Shown: piece after piece, positions 6,800 through 13,925 of the stretch | How the letters are laid out: each line of letters opens with the position of its first letter | Position numbering within the stretch: position 1 is the stretch's first letter | The notes under the pieces: generated by a model | What the model saw: only the letters and a program-made list of their open reading frames with translations | What the model was told of the DNA's origin: nothing | Database searches by the model: none | Position numbers and translations under genes: made by a program | NCBI GenBank assembly: GCA_958445895.1 | Contig: CAUCTV010000022.1 | Location: 1 to 20,994 of the forward strand | DNA length: 20,994 nt | Direction: 5' to 3' | Source of the DNA: an uncultured Collinsella sp. | GTDB lineage: Bacteria > Actinomycetota > Coriobacteriia > Coriobacteriales > Coriobacteriaceae

Positions 6800-6808
6800 A
6801 CTATAGCA
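6800..6808 (-). promoter_or_regulatory. Extended -10 promoter of rpmB
   Basis: On the minus strand this reads TGCTATAGT, a TG-extended -10 matching TATAAT at five of six positions. Transcription would start near 6793, about 48 nt before the ATG. The 10-base string GTGCTATAGT is shared with the rpsT promoter at 19487-19496. Confidence 0.7.
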
Positions 6809-7036
6809 CAGAAGCAGCTCCCTGTGCGTAATCTACACAGAGATATTCCTCTTTTGGCGATAGTGCTCACGCCACGGCCCTGGACGTAGATCCGATTTGC
6901 GTGCAGCAGAGGGGATTATGCCAGCTCGTGCGTGCGTTTTCAAGCTCGTCCCACAAATATATATAGGTTTATGGAGCGCCTGCGCCCGTTTACGGATTGT
7001 TCTGTATTTATGCTCGCAATTAAGCTCGAGGTTGGC
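6809..7036. other. Non-coding gap between divergent rpmB and pyrR
   Basis: No supported gene. The stretch includes an A/T-rich run (about 6953-6972) in otherwise mixed sequence, which may help the downstream pyr promoter. No repeat, tRNA or clear operator was seen. Confidence 0.5.
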
Positions 7037-7042
7037 TACACT
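7014..7042 (+). promoter_or_regulatory. Possible pyr operon promoter
   Basis: TACACT (7037-7042) is a plausible -10, with a weak -35 (TCGCAA, 7014-7019) 17 bp upstream. Transcription would begin just before the attenuator hairpins. The -35 match is poor. Confidence 0.35.
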
Positions 7043-7060
7043 ATCCCTTGACCATTAAAG

Positions 7061-7157
7061 GGGTACGAGATACCCACATGGAATTACATAGCTGCCAAAG
7101 AGCAGCCCTTCCTGTGGGTGTCTGGTCCGCTTTAAGCGGTCGGGCATCTATTTTTTT
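7061..7157 (+). promoter_or_regulatory. pyr attenuator leader (probable PyrR target)
   Basis: Three structures compete. (a) GGGTA-CGAGA-TACCC (7061-7075) is an early hairpin whose loop fits the NGNGA part of the known PyrR-binding consensus. (b) AGATACCCACA (7068-7078) pairs with TGTGGGTGTCT (7113-7123) over 11 positions with one G-U, enclosing a small hairpin (GCTGC-CAAAGA-GCAGC, 7091-7106); this would be the antiterminator. (c) 7117-7130 pairs with 7136-7148 and is followed by seven T residues (7151-7157), giving the terminator. (b) shares bases with both (a) and (c), so PyrR holding (a) would favour termination when UMP is plentiful. PyrR binding is inferred from the structure and the adjacent pyrR gene. 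Confidence 0.8.
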
Positions 7158-7196
7158 GACTGTGTCAGCAGTCAAGACATGTGAGGAAGGAGATCG

Positions 7197-7781
7197 ATGG
7201 GCACGACTTCCCCCAAGGCGGTCATCATGGACGAGACCGCCGTCAATCGAGCGATGACCCGCATCGCGCACGAGATTCTCGAGCGCAACGAGGGCTGTGA
7301 AGACCTCGCTCTGGTCGGCATCGTCACGCGCGGCGACCTTCTGGCAAAGAAGCTCGCCGAGGAGATCAAGGAGATCGAGGGCGTCGACGTTCCGCTCGGC
7401 AGCCTGGACATCAGCTTCTACCGCGATGACTATGCGACCAATTTCGCTCCCGCGATCCACGCTACCAACATTCCCTTCAGCGTCGACGGCAAGCGCGTCG
7501 TGCTGGTGGACGACATCCTGTATACGGGCCGTACTATCCGCGCCGCTCTGGACGCCGTTATGGACCTGGGCCGTCCGAGCCGCATCGAGCTGGCAGTTCT
7601 CGTTGACCGCGGTCACCGTGAGCTCCCCATCTCGCCGGACTTTGTCGGCAAGAACGTTCCCTCGTCGCATGAGGAGAACGTGCACCTATATATGAAGGAA
7701 GTAGACGGCCGCACCGCTGTCGAGATTAACGACGTCGCGCCGGGTTCCCACGTGGGCTCCGCGCCGCTGGGAGGTGAGTAG
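7197..7781 (+). CDS. pyrR: Bifunctional pyr operon RNA-binding attenuator/uracil phosphoribosyltransferase
   Basis: PyrR binds pyr leader RNA when UMP or UTP is high and promotes early termination; many members also convert uracil and PRPP to UMP. The 194-residue length is slightly above the usual ~180 because of a Gly/Ser/Pro-rich tail. The PRPP-binding motif VVLVDDILYTGRT is at residues 101-113. Other family landmarks are LVGIVTRGDLLA (39-50), LDISFYRDD (70-78) and VLVDRGHRELPI (134-145). The ATG at 7197 follows GAGGAAGGAG closely. It is the first gene of the pyr operon and lies directly after a leader with attenuator folds, which supports autoregulation. Its stop lies five bases before the pyrB start. 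Confidence 0.97.
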   Translation: MGTTSPKAVIMDETAVNRAMTRIAHEILERNEGCEDLALVGIVTRGDLLAKKLAEEIKEIEGVDVPLGSLDISFYRDDYATNFAPAIHATNIPFSVDGKRVVLVDDILYTGRTIRAALDAVMDLGRPSRIELAVLVDRGHRELPISPDFVGKNVPSSHEENVHLYMKEVDGRTAVEINDVAPGSHVGSAPLGGE

Positions 7782-7785
7782 TACC

Positions 7786-8730
7786 GTGGCGTTCAACCAT
7801 AAGCACCTGATCGACATTACCGAGTACTCCGAAGAGGACATCAAGCTCATCCTCGAGACCGCCAAGGCGTTCTCCGAGGTCAACGAGCGTGCGATCAAGA
7901 AGGTCCCCACGCTCAAGGGCAAGACCATCGTCAACATGTTCAACGAGCCCTCGACGCGCACCCGCAGCTCCTTCGAACTCGCCGAGAAGCGTCTTTCGGC
8001 CGACAGCCTCAACTTTGGCGGCTCCTCGACCTCCACGGTCAAGGGTGAGAGCCTCGTCGACACCGTCGAGACCCTCAACGCCTACAAGATCGACTGCATC
8101 GTCGTGCGCGATAAGCACGCCGGTGCTCCCTACATCGTCACGCAGAACTCGCCCGCGAGCGTTATCTGCGCCGGCGACGGCAAGCACAACCATCCCACGC
8201 AGGCCCTGCTCGACCTGTACACCATCTGGGAGCACAAGGGTGACTTCCACGGTCTGAAGGTCGCCGTCGTCGGCGATATCGCGCACTCCCGCGTCTGCGG
8301 CTCGCTGATCCCTGCCCTTAAGATTATGGGCTGCGAGACCTACGCCGTCGCCCCCGGCACGCTGCTGCCGCCGGCGCCCGAGGTTCTGGGCTGCGACCAC
8401 GTGACGAGCGACCTCGATTCCGTCCTGCCCGAGCTGGACGTCGTCTATATGCTGCGCGTGCAGCAGGAGCGCCTCGAGGGTGCCCCGTTCCCGACCATTC
8501 GCGAGTACCACAAGCTCTTCGGTCTGACCAAGGACCGCGAGAAGCTCATGAAGCCCGACGCGATCATCTGTCACCCGGGCCCCATCAACCGCGGCGTCGA
8601 GTTCGACTCCTATATGGCCGACCACCCGCAACGCTCCGTCATCCTGGAGCAGGTCTACGCCGGTATCTGCGTGCGTATGGCTATCCTGTATCTGCTGCTT
8701 GGAGGTGCCGATAATGGCCTTGCTTCTTAA
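7786..8730 (+). CDS. pyrB: Aspartate carbamoyltransferase catalytic subunit
   Basis: Joins carbamoyl phosphate to aspartate, the first committed pyrimidine step. The protein has 314 residues if started at GTG 7786, which has GGAGGTGA about eight bases upstream; a GTG at 7774 is in frame but overlaps that ribosome-binding site. Carbamoyl-phosphate contacts are present: STRTR (56-60), K86, R108, and HPTQ (136-139). YMLRVQQER and HPGPINRG complete the active site. No regulatory pyrI gene lies next to it, so the enzyme probably works as a simple trimer. Its 3' end overlaps pyrC by 17 bases, implying coupled translation. Confidence 0.97.
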   Translation: MAFNHKHLIDITEYSEEDIKLILETAKAFSEVNERAIKKVPTLKGKTIVNMFNEPSTRTRSSFELAEKRLSADSLNFGGSSTSTVKGESLVDTVETLNAYKIDCIVVRDKHAGAPYIVTQNSPASVICAGDGKHNHPTQALLDLYTIWEHKGDFHGLKVAVVGDIAHSRVCGSLIPALKIMGCETYAVAPGTLLPPAPEVLGCDHVTSDLDSVLPELDVVYMLRVQQERLEGAPFPTIREYHKLFGLTKDREKLMKPDAIICHPGPINRGVEFDSYMADHPQRSVILEQVYAGICVRMAILYLLLGGADNGLAS

Positions 8731-10003
8731 GAATGCCCACGTCGTCGACCCGTCCGTCGAGCTTGACGGTGTCGTTGACGTCCTGATTGACGGCGATAAG
8801 ATCGCCGAGGTCGGCGAGAATCTCGCCGTCGAGGGAGCCGAGGTCCGCGACCTTTCCGGCAAGTACCTCGTCCCCGGCCTGGTGGATATGCACGTTCACC
8901 TTCGCGAGCCCGGTTACGAGGTCAAAGAGGACATCGAGAGCGGCACCCGCGCTGCTGCCAAGGGCGGCTTCACCGGCGTGTGCGCCATGCCCAACACCGA
9001 CCCCGTTACCGATAACGGAACCGTCGTTGAGTTCGTCAAGTCCCGCGCTGCCGAGGTCGGCCACTGCCGCGTCTATCCTTCTGGTGCTATGACTCGCGGC
9101 CTTAAGGGCGAGGCTATGTCCGAGATGGGCGATATGGTCACCCACGGCGCCGTCGCCTTCACCGATGACGGTCGCGGCGTGCAGGGTGCGGGCATGCTCC
9201 GTCGCTGCATGGACTACGGCAAGATGTTCGGCAAGGTCTTTATGAGCCACTGCCAGGACGAGGATCTGGTCGGCCACGGCCAGATCAACGAGGGCAAGGT
9301 CTCGACCCGTCTGGCCCTCGAGGGTTGGCCGGCCGCCGGCGAGGAGCTTCAGATTGCCCGCGACATCGAGATTGCCAAGCTGACCGGTGCCAAGCTGCAC
9401 ATCCAGCACATCTCCACCGCTCATGGCCTGGAGCTCGTGCGTGCCGGTAAGGCTGCCGGTGTCCAGGTGACCTGCGAGGCCACCCCGCACCACATGTTCC
9501 TGACCGAGAACGACCTGGACGAGACCTACAACACCTCGCTCAAGGTCAATCCGCCGCTGCGCACCGACGAGGATGCCGAGGCCATCCGTCAGGGTGTCAT
9601 CGACGGTACCGTCGACGCTATCGTTACCGACCACGCTCCCCACACCCCGTGGGAGAAGGCCCGCGAGTTCGAGCTCGCGCCCTTTGGAATGATTGGCCTC
9701 GAGACTTCGCTGTCGCTCGTGCTCACTGAGCTGGTCAACACGGGCAAGATGAGCGTGAGCCGCATGGTCGAGCTCATGGCCATCAAGCCGCGTGAGATTC
9801 TGGGCCTCGATCAGGTTCAGGTCAAGGCGGGCTCTGTCGCCGACCTGACCGTGTTCGACCCCTCCGCAACCTGGACGGTTGGCGAGGACGGTTACGAGTC
9901 GCGCGCCGAGAACTCCGGTTTTGCCGGCCGCACGCTCACCGGTCGTGCCACCGATGTATTTGTCGGTGGCAAGCAGACGCTCGCCGACGGCTGCATCTGC
10001 TAG
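8714..10003 (+). CDS. pyrC: Dihydroorotase, class I
   Basis: Closes carbamoyl aspartate to dihydroorotate with a two-zinc centre. The protein has 429 residues, the usual class I length. Metal ligands appear as H60 and H62 (in VDMHVHLREPG), D151, H179 (SHC), H232 (QHIS) and D306 (TDHAPH). The substrate-binding segment KVNPPLR lies at 277-283. The ATG at 8714 is chosen because GGAGG lies about eight bases upstream; an earlier in-frame TTG at 8699 does not fit. The ribosome-binding site sits inside the end of pyrB. A hairpin follows the stop, before pyrK. Confidence 0.97.
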   Translation: MALLLKNAHVVDPSVELDGVVDVLIDGDKIAEVGENLAVEGAEVRDLSGKYLVPGLVDMHVHLREPGYEVKEDIESGTRAAAKGGFTGVCAMPNTDPVTDNGTVVEFVKSRAAEVGHCRVYPSGAMTRGLKGEAMSEMGDMVTHGAVAFTDDGRGVQGAGMLRRCMDYGKMFGKVFMSHCQDEDLVGHGQINEGKVSTRLALEGWPAAGEELQIARDIEIAKLTGAKLHIQHISTAHGLELVRAGKAAGVQVTCEATPHHMFLTENDLDETYNTSLKVNPPLRTDEDAEAIRQGVIDGTVDAIVTDHAPHTPWEKAREFELAPFGMIGLETSLSLVLTELVNTGKMSVSRMVELMAIKPREILGLDQVQVKAGSVADLTVFDPSATWTVGEDGYESRAENSGFAGRTLTGRATDVFVGGKQTLADGCIC

Positions 10004-10023
10004 CATAGCCTTATCGCTTTTGT

Positions 10024-10059
10024 GCGCGGCGCCCTTGCGGTGCCGCGCTTTCTGTTCGT
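10024..10059 (+). terminator. Weak terminator-like hairpin between pyrC and pyrK
   Basis: GCGCGGC (10024-10030) pairs with GCCGCGC (10042-10048), with three more inner pairs and a 5-base loop. It is followed by a broken T-rich stretch (10049-10059). It may cause partial termination, lowering expression of pyrK, pyrD and pyrF. A second small stem (10065-10080) lies just before the pyrK ribosome-binding site. Confidence 0.5.
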
Positions 10060-10095
10060 TTAGACCATGCAACCGCATGGGGGATTGGAGCGTCT

Positions 10096-10887
10096 ATGCC
10101 CACACCTTCCACTGCACGCATGCACGACTTCGAGGTCGTCTCGAACCGGGAGATCGCCGACGGCATCTTCTCGCTCGTCATCTCGGCCCCCAAGCTTGCA
10201 AGTGCGCTCAAGCCCGGTCAGTTTGTGAACATTGCCGTGCCCGGCGATGCGTCTTCTCTGCTTCGTGTGCCCTTGAGTTTCTACCGCGCCGACGCCGAGG
10301 CCGGCACCGTCGAGCTGTGGTACGTCGTCGTGGGCGACGACACCCGCCGTCTGTCGCAGATGGCCCCTGGCTCCACCTCCAATCTGCTGGGCCCTGGCGG
10401 CCGCGGCTGGTTGGTGCCCGAAGGTACCAGGAAGGCACTGCTCGTTGCCGGCGGCATTGGCGTTCCGCCCGTGCTCTGCCTGGCCGACATGCTTGCCGAG
10501 CAGGGTGTGGACGTTGACGTATGCCTGGGCTTTGGCACCGCGTCCAAGGCCGTGGGCGTCGATGAGTTCCGCGCGCTGGGAGCCACGGTCAACGTGTGCA
10601 CCGACGACGGCTCACTGGGCACGCACGGCTTCTGCACCGATCCTGCCGCCGAGCTGCTCGGCGAGGGCGGCTACGACTACGTGGCCAGCTGCGGCCCTGC
10701 CGTCATGATGAAGAAGGTCGCCGCCGCTGCCGCCGAGGCCGGTGCGTACTGCGAGGTGTCCCTCGAGCGCATGATGAGCTGCGGCTTTGGCGCCTGCAAC
10801 ACCTGCAATGTCGAGACGGTCGACGGTATGAAGGGCGCCTGCATGTGCGGCCCCGTGTTCGATGCTTCCAAGGTGGTGGTCTTCTAG
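10096..10887 (+). CDS. pyrK: Dihydroorotate dehydrogenase B, electron transfer subunit
   Basis: Passes electrons from dihydroorotate, via the FMN of PyrD, through a [2Fe-2S] cluster and FAD to NAD+. The 263-residue length is typical. An FAD-binding segment with RVPLSFYR is at residues 57-64, and a nucleotide-binding glycine motif LLVAGGIGVPP at 115-125. The C-terminal cluster ligands are C229, C234, C237 and probably C249 (CMCGPVF, matching the C-x-x-G-P spacing of known PyrK). The extra C251 is unusual in position but need not be a ligand. The ATG has GGAG five bases upstream. The stop overlaps the pyrD GTG start by one base, as expected for two subunits made together. Confidence 0.96.
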   Translation: MPTPSTARMHDFEVVSNREIADGIFSLVISAPKLASALKPGQFVNIAVPGDASSLLRVPLSFYRADAEAGTVELWYVVVGDDTRRLSQMAPGSTSNLLGPGGRGWLVPEGTRKALLVAGGIGVPPVLCLADMLAEQGVDVDVCLGFGTASKAVGVDEFRALGATVNVCTDDGSLGTHGFCTDPAAELLGEGGYDYVASCGPAVMMKKVAAAAAEAGAYCEVSLERMMSCGFGACNTCNVETVDGMKGACMCGPVFDASKVVVF

Positions 10888-11810
10888 TGGGTACCGTGAA
10901 CATGGCCGTCGATTTCGGCGGCGTCAAGATGCAGAACCCCATCAACACCGCAGCCGGTACCTTTGGCTACGGTTGGCAGTTCCAGAACTTCTTTGATGTC
11001 TCCCAGCTGGGTGCCATCACCACCAAGGGCTGCGCTGCCGAGCCCTGGCCCGGCAACCCCGCGCCCCGCATGGCCGAGATCCCGGGCGGCATGATCAACT
11101 CCGTGGGCCTTCAGAACCCTGGCGTGGCTGCCTTTGCCCGTGAGTCCGGCCCGTGGCTCGAACAGCTGTCCAAGGACGGCTGCCAGGTCATCTGTCAGGT
11201 TGCCGGCCACTCCGTTGACGAGTTTGTCCGCGCGCTCGAGATGTATGTCGAGCTGTGCCCCTGGGCTGCCGGGTACGAGATCAACGTGAGCTGCCCTAAT
11301 ATCGCCGCCGGCGGTGCCGCCATGGGCTCCACGCCCGAGGGCGCCTCTTCCGTTATGGCTGCCTGCCGCAAGGTGACCGATAAGCCGCTGTTCGTAAAGA
11401 TGGCTCCGGTTAATGTCGCCGAGATTGCCAAGGCTCTCGAGGCCGCCGGCGCCGACGGCCTTTCGGTCATCAATTCCATCCAGGGCATGGCCATTGACGT
11501 GCACACCCGCAAGTCCCGTGTTGCCAAGCCCAAGGGCGGCCTTTCGGGCCCGCTGTGCCACCACATCGCCGTGCGCATGGTCTGGGAGGTCGCTCAGGCC
11601 GTCGATATCCCCATCAACGGTGTCGGCGGTGTCATGACCGGCGAGGATGCGGCTGAGTTTATCCTGGCCGGCGCCACCTGCGTGTCGGTCGGCATGGCCA
11701 ACTTCGTCGATCCGTGTGCTTCGCTTAAGATCGCGCATGAGCTCGAGGCCTGGGCCGAGTCCCAGGGCGTAAAGGACATCAACGAGCTGGTGGGTGCTTT
11801 CGAATGCTAG
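10887..11810 (+). CDS. pyrD: Dihydroorotate dehydrogenase B, catalytic subunit (class 1B)
   Basis: Oxidises dihydroorotate to orotate with FMN and works with PyrK. The protein has 307 residues from GTG 10887, which overlaps the pyrK stop (TAGTG) and lies ten bases after AAGGTGG. GTG 10896 and ATG 10902 are weaker alternatives because they lie too far from a ribosome-binding site. The catalytic base is cysteine C136 in INVSCPN, which marks class 1; pairing with PyrK marks class 1B. FVKMAP, INSIQGMAID and GVGGVMTGEDAAEFILAGA (FMN phosphate site) are present. The open frame runs much further upstream into pyrK, but that part is a shadow frame. Confidence 0.96.
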   Translation: MGTVNMAVDFGGVKMQNPINTAAGTFGYGWQFQNFFDVSQLGAITTKGCAAEPWPGNPAPRMAEIPGGMINSVGLQNPGVAAFARESGPWLEQLSKDGCQVICQVAGHSVDEFVRALEMYVELCPWAAGYEINVSCPNIAAGGAAMGSTPEGASSVMAACRKVTDKPLFVKMAPVNVAEIAKALEAAGADGLSVINSIQGMAIDVHTRKSRVAKPKGGLSGPLCHHIAVRMVWEVAQAVDIPINGVGGVMTGEDAAEFILAGATCVSVGMANFVDPCASLKIAHELEAWAESQGVKDINELVGAFEC

Positions 11811-12520
11811 AGACCGATGCCCGCGACCGTGTTATCGTCGCCCTCGACTGCGACCGTAAGCGCGCGCTCGAGCTCGCCCACGAGCTTTCGGGCCATGCCG
11901 CCTGGCTCAAGGTCGGCATGACGCTCTATTACGCTGAGGGTCCCCAGATCGTCAAGACCTTTAAGGACCTTGGCTTTAAGGTCTTCCTCGACCTTAAGTT
12001 CCATGACATTCCGCATCAGGTGCGCGGCGCTGCCCGCTCGGCCTCGCTTGCCGGTGCCGACCTGCTTTCGGTCCACGGCCTGGGCTCGAGTGCTATGCTC
12101 GCTGCCTGCCGCGAGGGTGCCGAGGAGGCGCGTGAGGACCGCGCCAAACTCGTCGCTATCACCGTGCTCACGAGCATGAATCAGGATGCGCTGGCCGAGA
12201 TCGGCGTCGAGTCGCCCGTTGCCGAGGAAGCCGCCCGTCTGGCAAAGCTTGCCCAGACCAACGGCATCGACGGCATCGTTTGCTCGCCGATGGAGGCTCA
12301 CGACATGCGTGAGCTGCTGGGTCCTGATGCCCTGATCGTGACTCCGGGTGTGCGTCCGGTGGGTGCCGCCCTTGGTGACCAGTCCCGCGTGGCGACGCCT
12401 TCCCAGGCTATCGAGCGTGGCGCAAGCCACATTGTGGTGGGCCGTCCCATCACCGGTGCCGACGATCCGGTTGCCGCCTTTGACGCCATCGTCGCCGAGC
12501 TGGTCGAAAACGTCGCGTAA
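11804..12520 (+). CDS. pyrF: Orotidine 5'-phosphate decarboxylase
   Basis: Decarboxylates OMP to UMP, the last de novo step. The 238-residue protein has the catalytic array in LDLKFHDIP (62-70; D63, K65 and D68), plus LKVGMTLYY near the N-terminus and a C-terminal phosphate-binding stretch TPGVRP...VVGRPITGADDP. It belongs to the short bacterial (PyrF type 1) form. The start codon overlaps the last seven bases of pyrD (ATGCTAG), so translation is coupled. pyrE, the step between PyrD and PyrF, is not in this window. Confidence 0.97.
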   Translation: MLETDARDRVIVALDCDRKRALELAHELSGHAAWLKVGMTLYYAEGPQIVKTFKDLGFKVFLDLKFHDIPHQVRGAARSASLAGADLLSVHGLGSSAMLAACREGAEEAREDRAKLVAITVLTSMNQDALAEIGVESPVAEEAARLAKLAQTNGIDGIVCSPMEAHDMRELLGPDALIVTPGVRPVGAALGDQSRVATPSQAIERGASHIVVGRPITGADDPVAAFDAIVAELVENVA

Positions 12521-12565
12521 AAGATTCCCCTAAGTCACCACTTGTGGGTCTCATTAGCACAAAAT

Positions 12566-12623
12566 AGCCCCTGTGCCTGCGTAAACTTTCCCATCCTTTG
12601 TGTGGAATCGCAGGTCAGGGGCT
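12566..12623 (+). terminator. Long inverted repeat after pyrF, possible operon terminator
   Basis: AGCCCCTG (12566-12573) pairs with CAGGGGCT (12616-12623), and CCTGCG with CGCAGG inside it, giving about 14 pairs around a roughly 27-base loop. It lies 46 bp past the pyrF stop. The following sequence is only mildly T-rich, so it may be a weak or Rho-aided terminator or an mRNA-stabilising stem. Confidence 0.5.
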
Positions 12624-12642
12624 TAACTTTGGGCGCAGTATA

Positions 12643-12671
12643 TTGCACTTTTTGCGGGTATCGTCTAACCT
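12643..12671 (+). promoter_or_regulatory. Candidate promoter of mihF
   Basis: TTGCAC (12643-12648), a 17-bp spacer, and TAACCT (12666-12671). The -35 is good and the -10 modest. Transcription would start near 12678, giving a leader of about 80 nt that contains the inverted repeat at 12687-12718. Confidence 0.5.
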
Positions 12672-12686
12672 ATGGAGCCGCGATTA

Positions 12687-12718
12687 GGCATTTTGTACGT
12701 TCTACGTGCTAAAATGCC
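12687..12718. repeat. Inverted repeat in the mihF leader
   Basis: GGCATTTT (12687-12694) and AAAATGCC (12711-12718) are perfect inverted copies. An inner ACG/CGT pair (12697-12699 with 12705-12707) can extend the stem. It lies about 10 bases after the proposed start of transcription, where a DNA-binding protein would block the promoter or an RNA stem would affect the leader. Autocontrol by the encoded nucleoid protein is possible but unproven. Confidence 0.5.
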
Positions 12719-12759
12719 AATTATTGAATCAGATATAACCCAACTATTTGGAGGTACGA

Positions 12760-13068
12760 ATGGCACTCCCTCAGCTTACCGACGAGCAGCGCAAGCAGGC
12801 TCTTGAGAAGGCTGCCGCCGCACGTCACGCCCGCGCTGAGCTTCGCGAGCAGATCAAGAAGGGCGAGAAGTCCCTCGAGTCCGTGCTCAACTCCGATGAC
12901 CCCATCGCTTCCCGCATGAAGGTTTCCACCCTCATCGAGTCTCTCCCCGGTTATGGCAAGGCCAAGGCCGCCAAGATCATGGAGGAGCTCGGTATCTCCG
13001 CTACTCGTCGCGTCCAGGGCCTCGGCGTCCGTCAGCGCGAGCAGCTCCTCGAGCAGCTGACCAAATAA
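12760..13068 (+). CDS. mihF: Actinobacterial integration host factor (mIHF)
   Basis: A nucleoid-associated DNA-bending protein found in Actinobacteria and unrelated to the HU-like IHF of E. coli. It has 102 residues: a charged helical N-terminus (about 8-45) and a helix-hairpin-helix-like segment LPGYGKAKAAKIMEELGI (62-79), followed by a basic stretch ATRRVQGLGVRQREQL. The ATG at 12760 has GGAGG five bases upstream; an in-frame TTG at 12748 overlaps that site. The order pyrF-mihF-gmk-rpoZ matches other Actinobacteria, which supports the call. Its stop directly abuts the gmk start. Confidence 0.93.
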   Translation: MALPQLTDEQRKQALEKAAAARHARAELREQIKKGEKSLESVLNSDDPIASRMKVSTLIESLPGYGKAKAAKIMEELGISATRRVQGLGVRQREQLLEQLTK

Positions 13069-13638
13069 GTGAGCGCTCAGGATTCCAAGCTCTTTGTGAT
13101 TTCTGGACCGTCAGGCGCAGGCAAGGGTACGCTCGTCACTCGTGTGCGCGAGCGCCGCTCGAACCTGGGTCTGACGGTTTCGGCTACCACGCGAGCACCA
13201 CGCAAAGGTGAGGTCGACGGCGTCAACTACTTTTTTCTGACGCGTGAGGAGTTCGACCGCCGCGTGGCAAACGGTGAGTTTGTTGAGTGGGCCGAGGTCC
13301 ACGGTAACTGCTACGGCACGTTGGTGAGCGAGGTCACATCCAAGCTCGCCTCGGGCTCGTCTCTGATTTTGGAGATCGATGTCCAGGGCGCCCTGCAGGT
13401 GAAGGAGCGTTTCCCCGAGGCCGTGCTGATCTTTATCAAGCCGCCTTCGCTTGAGGTACTCCGCGAGCGTCTGGTCGGTCGCGGTACCGAGACGCCCGAG
13501 ACGATTGAGCTGCGTATGGCAAACGCCGCCGATGAGCTTGCCCTTGCCGACCGCTACGACGACGTCGTGGTGAATGACGATCTCGACCGCGCGACCGATG
13601 AGCTCGTTCGCGTTCTCGATATGCATGAAAGGATCTGA
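13069..13638 (+). CDS. gmk: Guanylate kinase
   Basis: Phosphorylates GMP to GDP with ATP. The protein has 189 residues, close to the usual ~190-205. The P-loop GPSGAGKG is at residues 13-20. SATTRAPRKGEVDGVNYFF (GMP-binding region), GEFVEWAEVHGNCYGT, and LEIDVQGALQVKERFP follow in family order. The GTG at 13069 comes immediately after the mihF stop with no spacer and only a weak ribosome-binding site (GAG in the mihF end), so re-initiation after mihF is likely. Confidence 0.97.
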   Translation: MSAQDSKLFVISGPSGAGKGTLVTRVRERRSNLGLTVSATTRAPRKGEVDGVNYFFLTREEFDRRVANGEFVEWAEVHGNCYGTLVSEVTSKLASGSSLILEIDVQGALQVKERFPEAVLIFIKPPSLEVLRERLVGRGTETPETIELRMANAADELALADRYDDVVVNDDLDRATDELVRVLDMHERI

Positions 13639-13643
13639 GGTCC

Positions 13644-13925
13644 GTGTCCGTTGTAAAGCCTTGCATTGACGATCTTCTGGAGAAGACCGATCACAACCGC
13701 TTCCTGCTCGCTTCGCTTGCCTCCAAGCGCGCCTGCGACATCAATAGCATGCTGCGTGGCCAGCACAACCGCGTGCTTGCCGTCCAGGATGTCGATGACA
13801 TCACCATCGGGCTTTCCGGTGCCGATACCATCTCGATGGCTATGGACGAGATTGTCGACGGTGACATCTCTTACGACGAGGCCCGTTACGAGAAGGCGCT
13901 CGGCCACAAGGTTGCTGAAGCCTAA
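13644..13925 (+). CDS. rpoZ: DNA-directed RNA polymerase omega subunit
   Basis: Small RNA polymerase subunit that aids assembly of the beta' subunit. The protein has 93 residues. The conserved core is PCIDDLLEKTDHNRFLLASLASKRACDINSML, and the residues after it are specific to the lineage. The GTG at 13644 lies five bases after the gmk stop; AAAGGA is about ten bases upstream. gmk-rpoZ pairing is common across bacteria. Its stop directly abuts the thiI ATG. Confidence 0.93.
   Translation: MSVVKPCIDDLLEKTDHNRFLLASLASKRACDINSMLRGQHNRVLAVQDVDDITIGLSGADTISMAMDEIVDGDISYDEARYEKALGHKVAEA

Noticed and set aside
8101..8121. PyrB reads VVRDKHAG where many homologues have VVRH or VMRH, looking at first like a lost catalytic histidine
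   Set aside because: The active-site residue here is the Arg (R108), which is kept. The catalytic His is the one in HPTQ (H136), also kept. The His after the Arg is not essential.
8681..10078. A 465-codon minus-strand open frame over pyrC, and similar long ones over thiI (13554-15035) and lepA (19974-20993)
   Set aside because: Same antisense composition effect; the plus-strand genes have complete catalytic motifs.
10596..10886. N-terminal extension of the pyrD frame into pyrK
   Set aside because: The extension is Arg/Cys-rich shadow sequence of pyrK. The PyrD homology and ribosome-binding site place the start at 10887.
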